Part shown: positions 31,745-39,611 of the stretch, piece by piece
Position numbering within the stretch: the first letter of the stretch is position 1
How the letters are laid out: the number at the start of each line of letters is the position of its first letter
Source of the DNA: a virus
Direction: 5' to 3' (one strand)
IMG/VR virus record: IMGVR_UViG_3300042938_001120
Coordinates: 1-40,878 of that record
Length of the DNA stretch: 40,878 bases
The notes under the pieces: generated by a model
The model's input: the letters and a program-made list of their open reading frames with translations, nothing else
Database searches by the model: none
What the model was told of the DNA's origin: nothing
Program-made: the position numbers and the translations under genes

Positions 31745-31983
31745 CAGCGCAATCCAACAAGGTTGGTAGCCGTCGTTGCAGCCATGACCTTCGATGTCCT
31801 GACCCAAATGTACTGACCAGCAGGGACAGCCGTAAACGTCACCGTCTGCCCATCCTCTGTCGTCACAACGACGTTACCGGTCGTTCCAACGTAGATGTAG
31901 GAAAACGTGTTCGATGCTGTGTCGGACTTCGTAATCGCTTCAGCATACGTCGGAATAGCTGCCTGAACACCAGGACCGGACAT
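31744..31983 (-). CDS. Spike-base-like small virion protein
   Basis: 79 residues. The pattern AITKSDTASNTFSYIYVGTTGNVVVTTEDGQTVTFTAVPAGQYIWVRTSKVMATTATNLVGL matches the RCAP_rcc01079-type spike base protein of Rhodobacter gene transfer agent and related phage proteins, a small beta barrel. It could cap a fibre or spike. The match is by motif memory and needs a profile search. Confidence 0.55.
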   Translation of the reverse strand: MSGPGVQAAIPTYAEAITKSDTASNTFSYIYVGTTGNVVVTTEDGQTVTFTAVPAGQYIWVRTSKVMAATTATNLVGLR

Positions 31984-32044
31984 GGCTTAACTCCCAAGAA
32001 ATACCGCAAGCAATCTAGCACAGCCGCCCTAAAGAGACAAAAGC

Positions 32045-32197
32045 CTACTTCTTGGCTGCTGCACGCATGTTATCAACGAGATTCGGGTAGGGTCGCCCCG
32101 CCTTCTTCGCCATCGCTTTTGCGCTGGCCTTCTGACCGGACGACAGCTTCTTGTCCGTCTTCGTCGGGTCCTTCGTCTTCCAAACAGGCTTCTTCAT
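32045..32197 (-). CDS. Basic 50-aa conserved phage protein
   Basis: 50 residues, MKKPVWKTKDPTKTDKKLSSG ... AKAMAKKAGRPYPNLVDNM. This exact layout (KPVWxxKDPTK followed by GRPYPNLVDNMRA) is common in phage terminase-portal intervals. ATG overlaps the upstream stop (ATGA). Too short for routine calling; likely real. Confidence 0.72.
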   Translation of the reverse strand: MKKPVWKTKDPTKTDKKLSSGQKASAKAMAKKAGRPYPNLVDNMRAAAKK

Positions 32198-32502
32198 TTA
32201 GGCTTCCCCTTATTTCGCGCGGAGATGGCTTTTGCCTTGGCCTTTGCATCCGCCTTAGAACTGGCTCCCCACGCCTGCAACGATAAAAGAAGACGTGTCG
32301 GCTGTCCTTTTTCATCCCGCTCAGGCCCCGGCATCCCGCCCATCCTGGCCAGAAAGGACGCTCTGCGTGGATTGTCGCCAGCCTTCACAGGAGGCTTCAG
32401 CGTCCCGCCCGTCTCCGCTTTATAGGATGCACGGCCCTTAGCGTTCAGCCCGCCCTTGGGGTTCTTGCCTGCGGCTCTGGTCCAAGCTGGGGATTTCATC
32501 AC
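32194..32502 (-). CDS. DUF6321-like basic protein
   Basis: 102 residues matching the DUF6321 pattern: AWTRAAGKNPKGGLNAKGRASY, LKPPVKAGDNPRRASFLARMGG, MPGPERDEKGQPTRLLLSL and a C-terminal KADAKAKAKAISARNKGK. Highly basic. It precedes another basic small gene, so both may package with DNA. Role unproven. Confidence 0.75.
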   Translation of the reverse strand: MMKSPAWTRAAGKNPKGGLNAKGRASYKAETGGTLKPPVKAGDNPRRASFLARMGGMPGPERDEKGQPTRLLLSLQAWGASSKADAKAKAKAISARNKGKPK

Positions 32503-32508
32503 AAACTC

Positions 32509-33126
32509 CTAGAAGCGTCTGCGATAACGCGCATAAACGGCAGCATCTCGTGTGTCTGGAGTATATTGACCCGTCAGACCAAAATCACCGCCCAAAAGAC
32601 CGGGTATATTGACGCCACCCTGATACTGCGTCGGCCCAACATCAGGACGTACCATTCCTGCACTAAAGTTCATGCCATTGTACGGAACGGCAATGTTGAA
32701 GTTGTTCATCCCAGGCCCCCTCTGTGGCATGCCACGCTCATAATTGAGAGCGACATCTCCCAGTTTTAGACCACCACCAAATGTTTGCGACATGCCGCCT
32801 GGGGTATATGCCTGACCATAACGCGCGCTTAAAGGACCGGCCTCAAAAGCTACGTTAGGGCTAAAAGCATATTCTGGAGAACCAGTAGCTCGGTCAATGT
32901 ACGCTCCACCACCACCAAAGCTCAATGTACCGTAGTCAGTCGGCAACCTTGCTGCGCCACCACCAACCAAAGCCTGGCGATCACCAGACGTGAAACCACG
33001 AATATCTCCGGCAACTGGGCCAGCCTTAAACTCGCCGCCGCTTGCCTCCGGTGCGCCTTCAGAAAGGAGACCCATGCGCATAAGAGCCATCATCTGCTCA
33101 GGCGATAAATTAGAAAGTTCCGCCAT
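32509..33126 (-). CDS. Gly-rich beta-strand protein, unknown
   Basis: 205 residues from ATG at 33126, overlapping the terminase stop; a GTG at 33129 is the alternative. After a helical start (SPEQMMALMRMGLL) the protein alternates short beta strands with Gly-rich turns (GTLSFGGGGAYIDRATG, GGGLKLGDVALNYERG, FNIAVPYNGMNFSAGMV) and ends VYARYRRRF. The pattern resembles beta-barrel or porin-like proteins with a terminal Phe, without a signal peptide. No family recognised. Confidence 0.55.
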   Translation of the reverse strand: MAELSNLSPEQMMALMRMGLLSEGAPEASGGEFKAGPVAGDIRGFTSGDRQALVGGGAARLPTDYGTLSFGGGGAYIDRATGSPEYAFSPNVAFEAGPLSARYGQAYTPGGMSQTFGGGLKLGDVALNYERGMPQRGPGMNNFNIAVPYNGMNFSAGMVRPDVGPTQYQGGVNIPGLLGGDFGLTGQYTPDTRDAAVYARYRRRF

Positions 33127-34517
33127 CACACAATACCCCGTATGCTACGAGACAAAGGCTTACCCGGCCTCCACGCCAAAGCCCGTCCACCTACCATAGC
33201 AGCATTGCCAGCGAAGGTTAAGCAAAGCGCGTCAGCCAAATCTGGCGAACGCATACGCCTCTTGCGCATCGAATCCTTCGACTCAACCAACAGCTTCCCG
33301 TTGCTCATAAACGTATACCTGGGCGCAACTAGCTCATGACGTAGCTGGTCGTCCTTCGGCAGCTTCGCCGCTCTCGTCGCAAGCCAGTCCTTCACCGCCA
33401 TCCACAGCTCGTCCCGCAAACGATGCGCATTCGGGTTCATCGCTGTGCTTTCGGAAACGTTCACGTCCCGAACGTTGTACCCCTGCTCGCGCAAACGATC
33501 TGCAACGCCGCCCCCAAGGCCAATCGTGTCAACGCAGATCTCCTCCGGGCTATCCATCTTCGACTCGTTCACGATCACGCCAACAGTCTGCATCAGGTCC
33601 AGACCGCCCCAGGACTTGATCTCAATCACAACGTTCCCACGCCGCTTGCACAGCGCAGTCCGATCAGTCCCATAACGCGCAACGTCAACGCCATACACCA
33701 TCGGCTCGCTCGGACTCACCGTGATGTCCCGCACCATCGCGCTATCAACTAAATCCGCCGGGATCAGGGTGTCGTCATCTCCCAGCGCAAACTCGCCAAG
33801 AACACGTATCCTGAAGGCGTTGCTGTCGCGCCCATACGTCGCCTCGATCTGCCGAACGAAGTCCTCTGCAACCAGAGGATTGTCCACGCAACTCACATGC
33901 ATCCGATTCCAGTCAGACGCCAGATCATGATGCGTCTTATAGAAAAGCCCGCTGTTTCGCGTCGGGTTGGAAATCAGGATCGTCGTCGCTGAATGGCCCG
34001 ACATCGAGCCCGCCGCAGCCTCAAACACCGACTCAGGAACCGCGCTCGCCTCGTCAACCACCAGCAAAACGTGCTCGCTATGCACGCCCGCCAACGCCTC
34101 CGGCCTCTCGCTGCTGCTCGTTCTCGCGCTAATGAAGCTGCTCTCAGGCGCGGCCTTGAACGTGATCTTGTCGCTGTAAACCTCAAAGCTCTCCTTCAAA
34201 ACAGGAGGAAGCTTGTTCAGCCACGACTTCAGCTCCGCAAACAAAGCGTCAAAAAGCTGGCTCGCAGTCGGTGCAGTTACGATAGATTTCTGTGGATAAC
34301 GGCAGCTCATGTGCCAAATCAAGGCCCAGGAGCAGGCCGTGGACTTCCCGACACCGTGTCCGGCTCGCACGCTGATTCGCCGTTCCGACCGCGCGATCTT
34401 CTTCAGGAACTCCTCCTGCCACGGCTGCGGCTGCGCTCCTAGGACGTTCGTCACGAAGCCAACAGGGTCGTCGCCGTACAGCTCTATGAACTCAATGAAT
34501 GTATTTTTTTGGGTCAT
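33126..34517 (-). CDS. Terminase large subunit
   Basis: 463 residues. ATPase domain: Walker A GHGVGKST (53-60), Walker B LLVVDEAS (D155 E156), and the ISNPTRNSG coupling motif. Nuclease domain: YGVDVARYG (D278), EICVDTIGLGGG (D330) and SPDLADALCL (D426/D429). It translocates DNA and cuts concatemers. ATG at 34517 has no strong ribosome site and follows a C-rich leader, unusual for this gene. Coupled at the 3' end with a small structural gene. Confidence 0.92.
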   Translation of the reverse strand: MTQKNTFIEFIELYGDDPVGFVTNVLGAQPQPWQEEFLKKIARSERRISVRAGHGVGKSTACSWALIWHMSCRYPQKSIVTAPTASQLFDALFAELKSWLNKLPPVLKESFEVYSDKITFKAAPESSFISARTSSSERPEALAGVHSEHVLLVVDEASAVPESVFEAAAGSMSGHSATTILISNPTRNSGLFYKTHHDLASDWNRMHVSCVDNPLVAEDFVRQIEATYGRDSNAFRIRVLGEFALGDDDTLIPADLVDSAMVRDITVSPSEPMVYGVDVARYGTDRTALCKRRGNVVIEIKSWGGLDLMQTVGVIVNESKMDSPEEICVDTIGLGGGVADRLREQGYNVRDVNVSESTAMNPNAHRLRDELWMAVKDWLATRAAKLPKDDQLRHELVAPRYTFMSNGKLLVESKDSMRKRRMRSPDLADALCLTFAGNAAMVGGRALAWRPGKPLSRSIRGIV

Positions 34518-34539
34518 AGGGGCCTGCAGCTTTCGCCCT

Positions 34540-34569
34540 GGGGTGGGGGAGGGGGGTCGTCGGGTTAGG
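34540..34569 (+). other. G-run cluster with G-quadruplex potential
   Basis: Runs of 4, 5, 6, 3 and 3 Gs separated by 1-5 bases on the plus strand, in the 47-base gap between terminase genes and the 3' end of the small subunit gene. The transcribed strand carries the G-runs, so the mRNA is C-rich. The cluster meets the usual four-run G-quadruplex pattern. Confidence 0.5.
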
Positions 34570-35122
34570 GCGTATCGTCCTGGGGGGCTGTCGGATTTTG
34601 GTGTGTATCGGGTGTGGGGGGTGCATATGCAGCCGCCCCCCGGTCGTCGGGGGGCCGGGGGGGCTCTGCGTCTCCCATGCTTACGCTATAGTCGTCTGCG
34701 CTTAAGGCCAAGGTGCTATCACCATGCGACCCTATTCTATCTAGTGTGATATCAGGATTTGCTGATACAGATAATGGAGTAATATCAATGGCTTGCGATT
34801 GCTGCTGGCGCTTACGCTCCGATAGCAGCTGCAATGCTTCGAGGTGGAGGACGCTTGTTGAGGTCACATCTACGCTTAAGGTCTGGCGAACCTTGCCCAA
34901 ATTCCTATCCAGAACCTCTTTCGCCGCGCCCAAGGCCGCTGATGGATTAGGATCATCTAATAAACGCTCGAGGGTTTTGATTGCTTTCGGCGTGAGCGAT
35001 TGCAAGTCCCGCAGCATTTTCGCTTGTCGCGGCGCAACGCCGGAGCGGTTGAGCGAGCGTTGGCCCGGCAAGAGCCTGCCCCGATCATCTCGCAACGGCT
35101 TCTCTTGCACCAAATCGCTCAC
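34565..35122 (-). CDS. Small terminase subunit-like protein
   Basis: 185 residues from a GTG at 35122 (GAGG 6 bases upstream). The N-terminus has LPGQRSLNRSG and a helical block LRDLQSLTPKAIKTLERLLDDPNPSAALGAAKEVLDRNLGK typical of small-terminase-like phage proteins adjacent to the large subunit; the C-terminal ~60 residues are Pro/Asp/Ser-rich, disordered and encoded by a G-rich plus-strand tract. It would recognise pac or cos. Family assigned by context and the Pro-rich layout. Confidence 0.6.
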   Translation of the reverse strand: MSDLVQEKPLRDDRGRLLPGQRSLNRSGVAPRQAKMLRDLQSLTPKAIKTLERLLDDPNPSAALGAAKEVLDRNLGKVRQTLSVDVTSTSVLHLEALQLLSERKRQQQSQAIDITPLSVSANPDITLDRIGSHGDSTLALSADDYSVSMGDAEPPRPPDDRGAAAYAPPTPDTHQNPTAPQDDTP

Positions 35123-35367
35123 TAAAAACCTCGCTCATATGTTAGTGAATACTCACACGTTTCGGTCCCGTAACGATTAGCCTCAATCCAGCTAAGCGCA
35201 AGGCCACAATATCAATAAACCTAAATCCAGTTAATCCAATTTCCACCTATCAATCACTGCTAAAATACAGGCCCCGCCTATCAACATTTTCATTGCAACA
35301 TAGGGCGCAAAGCCCTACACTTCCAACCAGTCGCCCACACACGGGCGCAACATGAAAGGCTAAAACA
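35123..35367. promoter_or_regulatory. Divergent intergenic region before terminase
   Basis: 245 bases without a gene, AT-rich beside its neighbours. On the minus strand it shows TTGATAGGYGG twice (about 30 bases apart). Plus-strand TAAAAT at 35261-35266 is a candidate -10. Two small hairpins, TAGGGC/GCCCTA at 35301-35317 and CGCCC/GGGCG just after, precede the rightward gene. GTGA/TCAC arms flank the small-terminase start. A late promoter and a packaging site are expected here; none is proven. Confidence 0.4.
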
Positions 35368-35751
35368 ATGGCACGCAACAGCAACAACATTGCGCAGATA
35401 CTTACCACAGGCATTGCCTATGAAGACGCAAAGGCCTTGCGCCGCATTTCAATGACGCTTCGCCGCTGGTTCGAACACGAATGCAACGGCGCTATTCAAC
35501 GCGACGGCGAACGCGGAGACGGCGCTCCGTTCTGGCACTCCACATTTGACGGTCGCAAGATATGCCGCGCACCTGACCGGGAACGCGGCGCGCTTAAGCG
35601 TATGAACGCCATTATGGCGCGCTATCCCGATCTAAAGACATACGTACAAGGCGACCCTCGCGGTTGCGCCTTGCATATCATACGCACCGGCGACGTTCCG
35701 GAAGGCAAAGACGTTGACGCTTATTATTCACGCGGACTTCCTGTTTACTAA
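35368..35751 (+). CDS. Conserved phage protein, 127 aa
   Basis: 127 residues. The sequence ALRRISMTLRRWFEHECNG, GDGAPFWHSTFDGRKICRAPDRERGALKRMNAIMARYPDL, YVQGDPRGCALHII and DAYYSRGLPVY recur almost unchanged in phages of many proteobacteria, with unknown function. Preceded by GAAAGGCTAAAACA. The strict conservation and lone rightward orientation suggest a regulatory or takeover protein expressed apart from the late operon. Confidence 0.75.
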   Translation: MARNSNNIAQILTTGIAYEDAKALRRISMTLRRWFEHECNGAIQRDGERGDGAPFWHSTFDGRKICRAPDRERGALKRMNAIMARYPDLKTYVQGDPRGCALHIIRTGDVPEGKDVDAYYSRGLPVY

Positions 35752-35806
35752 CTAGAAAACTCAACTAACCCCCAGCGCAAGCGCGCAAATTCAGAAAGGC
35801 CAGAAC

Positions 35807-36052
35807 ATGATGATAAGCCAGCCGCACAATCCTATGACTGAATTAAATACAGAGGGATTTACGCCCAAGGAATTATCGCGCCTCAACTCTCTTTACGTTG
35901 ATATATGGAACGATAAATTCAGCGCGTTTGATTTGGATCACGCTGAGATTTGGGAAATATCAACGGCGCTATGGGACGCGATAGGCAACAGCTATCCGTC
36001 GACCGGAATAGCATATGAGCGCGCCGAACGGATAGCGGGACAATATGCCTAA
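35807..36052 (+). CDS. Hypothetical rightward protein, 81 aa
   Basis: 81 residues, acidic and helical (SRLNSLYVDIWNDKFSAFDLDHAEIWEISTALWDAIG). ATG at 35807 after GAAAGGCCAGAAC, a leader shared with its neighbours. Ends four bases into the convergent minus-strand gene. No family recognised. Confidence 0.62.
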   Translation: MMISQPHNPMTELNTEGFTPKELSRLNSLYVDIWNDKFSAFDLDHAEIWEISTALWDAIGNSYPSTGIAYERAERIAGQYA

Positions 36053-36615
36053 AACGGTAAAGCATCCCCACCGGGCGACAACGTTGCCCGGACCACCTCC
36101 GCGCCCGGAAAAGCTTGCTTAACCCCGTCAATCTTTGACTTGAGCGCCTCATACGCGATCAACAACTCTTGAACGCTAACCACGTTCTCGGGCGTTCTCG
36201 AAAGCTTTGCCGCCTTGTGAACGTCCGCCCTATCCCACGCCACAACATAGGCGCGTCCATTATGCTGCACCGCAACCGTTCGCAATGGCAACGCTTCGCA
36301 ACCGGATTCAGTCGCCGCAGCGTCCAGCGCTTGCCAGCCCCGAATCATGACCGCCGCCCGTTTCGCGACTTCATCCCCATCGTTTGCCCGAATAGCATCG
36401 TTAAGCTTGTCCTTAGCAGAACCAAACCGCGCCGCAATCTCAGGCGACACCAAACGCGTAAGCCTACCTACGCCCCACTTGCCTTCCATCTCAACGGCAA
36501 TCCTATCCAAAGGCCTGAGAGCCTCCGTAACAGCCTCGGACTGCTCAATCCATACCAACGTAGCGGGCGAACCCTTTGCCTGCCTTCCTGATCCATCTGT
36601 GGGCTTCCTAGACAT
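36049..36615 (-). CDS. Hypothetical leftward protein, 188 aa
   Basis: 188 residues from ATG at 36615 with GGTAGGAGGAATAGGAT upstream, a strong site. Segments AVTEALRPLDRIAVEMEGKWG, LVSPEIAARFGSAKDKLNDAI, AAVMIRGWQALDAAATESG and VQHNGRAYVVAWDRADV look like a helical domain followed by a beta domain. It is the only leftward gene in this small region. Not recognised. Confidence 0.68.
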   Translation of the reverse strand: MSRKPTDGSGRQAKGSPATLVWIEQSEAVTEALRPLDRIAVEMEGKWGVGRLTRLVSPEIAARFGSAKDKLNDAIRANDGDEVAKRAAVMIRGWQALDAAATESGCEALPLRTVAVQHNGRAYVVAWDRADVHKAAKLSRTPENVVSVQELLIAYEALKSKIDGVKQAFPGAEVVRATLSPGGDALPF

Positions 36616-36653
36616 ATCCTATTCCTCCTACCTAAACCTGAAAGGCCTAAACC

Positions 36654-36746
36654 ATGTTTGACGTTGCCCGCGCCGTTTTCGATCTTATCGCCGCCGTCGC
36701 CTTTGTGACGTTCTGCATCTTGCTCGCTTTCGCCGTGGGAGCTTAA
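36654..36746 (+). CDS. Tiny single-span membrane peptide, 30 aa
   Basis: 30 residues, MFDVARAVFDLIAAVAFVT ... AFAVGA, almost one hydrophobic helix. Preceded by GAAAGGCCTAAACC and followed three bases later by the regulator start, so likely translated in the same message. May be a small membrane toxin, holin-like or signalling peptide. Confidence 0.5.
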   Translation: MFDVARAVFDLIAAVAFVTFCILLAFAVGA

Positions 36747-36749
36747 GCC

Positions 36750-37031
36750 ATGCTGTTCCCTTCCCACTGGCCTAAAACCCCGCGCCAGATTCGCGCCGGG
36801 TTATCGGCCCGCAACCTATCCCAGCAAGCCCTAGCCCGATTGTCCGGCGTGAACCCTAGAACCGTTCGCCACTGGTGCGACGCGAGGCTTGGCGATGAGC
36901 GACGGCTTGCCCCTGGCTCAATCGCCGTGATCGGGATCACGCTCGATCAATTCGACGCCTCGCAAAAATCCGGCGGCTTAGATGATCCTGCATCTTGCTC
37001 CCCTCCTCCGCTTCCTCCCCCCGACCAGTAG
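36750..37031 (+). CDS. XRE-type helix-turn-helix regulator, rightward
   Basis: 93 residues. PRQIRAGLSARNLSQQALARLSGVNPRTVRHWCDARLGDERRLAPGSI is a helix-turn-helix of the XRE class; the C-terminus is Pro-rich and disordered (SPPPLPPPDQ). It is the last rightward gene before a G/C palindrome and the repeat block. It could control replication or lysogeny. Confidence 0.78.
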   Translation: MLFPSHWPKTPRQIRAGLSARNLSQQALARLSGVNPRTVRHWCDARLGDERRLAPGSIAVIGITLDQFDASQKSGGLDDPASCSPPPLPPPDQ

Positions 37032-37090
37032 TTCAGTTTTCGCCCGCTTCCCTTTTTCCTGAATCATTCGCCACATCGGACGACGGAAAT

Positions 37091-37111
37091 CCCCCCCCTT
37101 AAGGGGGGGGG
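37091..37111 (+). terminator. C8/G8 palindrome, bidirectional terminator candidate
   Basis: A perfect palindrome of eight Cs, TTAA and eight Gs, followed by GAATTTTT on the plus strand and by GATTTCC on the minus strand. It stops rightward transcription after the XRE gene and shields the repeat block. The homopolymer runs are prone to sequencing error. Confidence 0.6.
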
Positions 37112-37117
37112 AATTTT

Positions 37118-37263
37118 TCCGTCGCACCGCCTTTGTGGTTTCCGTCGTTTCCGTTGCCTTTCCGTCGCGTTTCCGTCGTTTTTTCCGTCGCTTTTCCGTC
37201 GCGACGGATTGCGTTCCGTCGCTTTCCGTCGTTTTTTCCGTCGCTTTCCGTCGCTTTCCGTCG
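37118..37263. repeat. Iteron-like TCCGTCG repeats next to the primase-helicase
   Basis: Eleven exact TCCGTCG copies and one TCCGTTG variant in 146 bases, at irregular 6-23 base spacing that becomes 10-12 bases near the right end. Two inverted CGACGGA copies lie at 37081-37087 and 37202-37208. The block has no convincing gene and abuts the primase-helicase stop. A direct-repeat array beside a replication initiator gene is a typical origin layout. Confidence 0.7.
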
Positions 37264-37289
37264 CTTAAAAAGGGGGCAAGCTGCAGCAT

Positions 37290-39500
37290 TTACTCGCCCA
37301 CGATCCAGTACCACTCGCCCCAATTACCGGTCAGCTTTTTGTCCTTAAGACCCTTTTTGGCGTCGAACCAAGCATCTCGTTCATTTTTGCCAGCCTCCGC
37401 CGTCGTTTCGCTTTTCCAGTAATTACGCCACAGACTTTCTTTCACGCATTTGACGCCAGTCGGGATGTGCTCCCCCGCCGTGCTAGGTAGCTCCCCGGCG
37501 TCGTTGAGCGCCTTTTTAAGCGCCTTGAACGCTTGCCCCTGGTAACCATCCGGCGAGTTATCTACCGACTTTCTGGCGACCGCTTGGCCCAGCGCGTTGC
37601 CGTCGATAGGCTCCAGGGCGAGCGATGTGGCGTCAGGGTCTAGCGGATTGAGAGCGACAAGATGCAGCCGGAACCCGAACCGCAACCCGTCCTCGCCGTC
37701 CTTTTGTTTGGTTATTGTTAAGCTTCCCACTCTGTCCGGGCTTGTTTCTGCGCTCACCTTTTCGCAATGCAGTTCCGTATCGACCGCACCGAGCAGGGCT
37801 GACGATCCCCGCATAGTCGGGTTCTGGCTGTTCTTGGCGCTGTGGTGGATGATGACGACGGTACAGTTAAATTCCGCTTGGATCGCCCCCAGGATCGCAA
37901 TACACGCGCCCACATCCTTCGCACTGTTCTCATCCCCGATGAAGATGCGGGCGAACGTGTCAAGGAAGATCGCGACCGGCTCTAGCGCCTTCTCCCTGAT
38001 CGCAGAAAAAAGAGCTTCCATGTCCTCCAGCGACGTTGACAGATTGAGCTGCGCCTTGACGAAGTGGACGGGCAGGTTGTCGTCAAACCCTTGATGCTGC
38101 TTGAGCGCGTCAGTCCGCCTTTTCATGCCCGCGCCGCCTTCCGCAGCCACGTAGATGACGCTCCCCTGCGTCACCGGCTTGCCGAACGTCTCCCGCCCGC
38201 TGGCGATCCCTGCCGCAAGGTAGAGAGCGGCGAAAGACTTCCCACTCCCAGGCTTGCCGTAAATCGCTGCGAAGGATGATGCAGGCAGAATGTCCTTGAC
38301 CAGCCACTTGACCGGAACATCCTGCAAATCCCGCCACGGGATCAGGTTCACCCTCTTGCGTTGCTTATCTGCGGGCTTGGTTTGTTCACTTGTCAGGAAA
38401 GCTGAGACCTGTACGCTGGCAGGTTCGGCTTGGCTGGCTTGGCTGACGCTGTTCATAGGCCGCGTCTCGCCTGCCACTTGGCGCGAGGCTATTTGCTCCA
38501 CGATTGACGGCTCAGGCGCACGCTGCGGAAGCAAAGCCCTAGCCGCTGCCCTCCGATCCCCTCCAAACCGCAGGACCGTCGCCAGCTCGAAGGGGTCGCT
38601 AACCTTCTGCGATAGCGGATCTGCGCTGCCGTGGTGACTGTACGTGCACCAATGGCCTTGTGAGCCACGAAACACCACAACGCCGCAGGTTCCCGATTCG
38701 CTCCCCGGCCTCATATACCGGTAGCATTGCTGCCGCCTATCGAAATACCCAAACCGATAGCCTGCGCCTTCCAAAACATCCCGAACCCAGTCGAGGCTGG
38801 CAGCATCGTTGAAAGCTCCGAACGCAGACGCTTCGCTGTGGCCCACAGATGGCTCAGGATTGGCGTGCCGGGTCTTAGCGGCATGTATCTGCGCCTCCGC
38901 CTTGCGCCTGCCCTCCGCCCAGTCCAGAGCGGCGCTAACATCGAAAGGCAAACCGTCGCTCGCGATTGCAACGAAATGCGCCTTGTCCTCTTCGCTGCGA
39001 ACACGCGGCAGGAACCAAGGCTGCGACCATCGCCGCGCTTCCACTACGTCAGCCAGGAAGATGCCGGAACCGTGAAGCTGGGCGATGATGTAGTCCAGAC
39101 AATCGCCCAGCTCAGAGGGCGAGCGCAGAAACGCAGGAAACACGATGCGATACTTCCAAAACCCATCCTGCGGGCGTGCGCTGTGGCTCGTGTGCGCCAC
39201 GAACCGCAAGCCCATGTCCTTGAGACGCTCCGCCATGATGGGCAACGGAGGTGCGCCTGACGACACTTCCCCCGTAACCGGATCAAATGTCGAATCAGCG
39301 TCCAGTATCAGCAGCTCAGCTTCCAGCAGGTTTTCGTCGCTGCGTTTGTTGGCCTTCAGCTTCCCGCCCCGGATGTAGTAGCTGCCATCTTTGTTCCCGA
39401 CCCTGGGCGACATCAGCCGCGAGCAGAACCCATCCCACGTATATGCTTTGACGTGCATCTCCGTGTCCGTCGCGCCCCCCACAGCGTAGGCCAGCAGCAT
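37290..39500 (-). CDS. Primase-helicase (RepA-like AAA/RecA ATPase fused to primase-like domain)
   Basis: 736 residues from ATG at 39500, chosen because GGAGGAAGC precedes it (39539 is an upstream in-frame ATG). N-terminal ~200 residues: AELLILDADSTFD with paired acidic residues, then FVAHTSHSARP and WKYRIVFPAFL, as in archaeal-type primase-polymerase domains. The C-terminal domain is a RepA/KaiC-like helicase: Walker A GKPGSGKS near 414-421, Walker B AIFLDTFAR, and VVIIHHSAKNSQNPTMRGSSALLGAVD. It probably drives phage origin unwinding and priming. It ends beside the iteron-like array. Confidence 0.88.
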   Translation of the reverse strand: MLLAYAVGGATDTEMHVKAYTWDGFCSRLMSPRVGNKDGSYYIRGGKLKANKRSDENLLEAELLILDADSTFDPVTGEVSSGAPPLPIMAERLKDMGLRFVAHTSHSARPQDGFWKYRIVFPAFLRSPSELGDCLDYIIAQLHGSGIFLADVVEARRWSQPWFLPRVRSEEDKAHFVAIASDGLPFDVSAALDWAEGRRKAEAQIHAAKTRHANPEPSVGHSEASAFGAFNDAASLDWVRDVLEGAGYRFGYFDRRQQCYRYMRPGSESGTCGVVVFRGSQGHWCTYSHHGSADPLSQKVSDPFELATVLRFGGDRRAAARALLPQRAPEPSIVEQIASRQVAGETRPMNSVSQASQAEPASVQVSAFLTSEQTKPADKQRKRVNLIPWRDLQDVPVKWLVKDILPASSFAAIYGKPGSGKSFAALYLAAGIASGRETFGKPVTQGSVIYVAAEGGAGMKRRTDALKQHQGFDDNLPVHFVKAQLNLSTSLEDMEALFSAIREKALEPVAIFLDTFARIFIGDENSAKDVGACIAILGAIQAEFNCTVVIIHHSAKNSQNPTMRGSSALLGAVDTELHCEKVSAETSPDRVGSLTITKQKDGEDGLRFGFRLHLVALNPLDPDATSLALEPIDGNALGQAVARKSVDNSPDGYQGQAFKALKKALNDAGELPSTAGEHIPTGVKCVKESLWRNYWKSETTAEAGKNERDAWFDAKKGLKDKKLTGNWGEWYWIVGE

Positions 39501-39581
39501 CGTGGCTTCCTCCGTCTCATGCGTCGTTGTCAGCGTCATCGCGTGCCCACCCTCAAAAAGTGTCCCTACCCTTAAGAAAAA

Positions 39582-39603
39582 CCCCCGCTTTTGAGGGCGG
39601 GGG
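39582..39603 (-). terminator. Intrinsic terminator (second copy)
   Basis: Same 7-bp CCCCCGC/GCGGGGG stem as 489-510, followed on the minus strand by a better U-tract, TTTTTCTT. Located between the SSB-like gene and the primase-helicase. Confidence 0.78.
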
Positions 39604-39611
39604 CTTAAATC

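Noticed and set aside
37118-37263. Possible CRISPR array
   Set aside because: Units are 7-10 bases with no uniform spacers and no cas genes are present; an iteron-like array fits better.
36978-37289. Minus-strand ORF made of repeated DGK, TEK and RRK residues
   Set aside because: It is the translation of the TCCGTCG array and reads back into the XRE gene; no good ribosome site and no domain.
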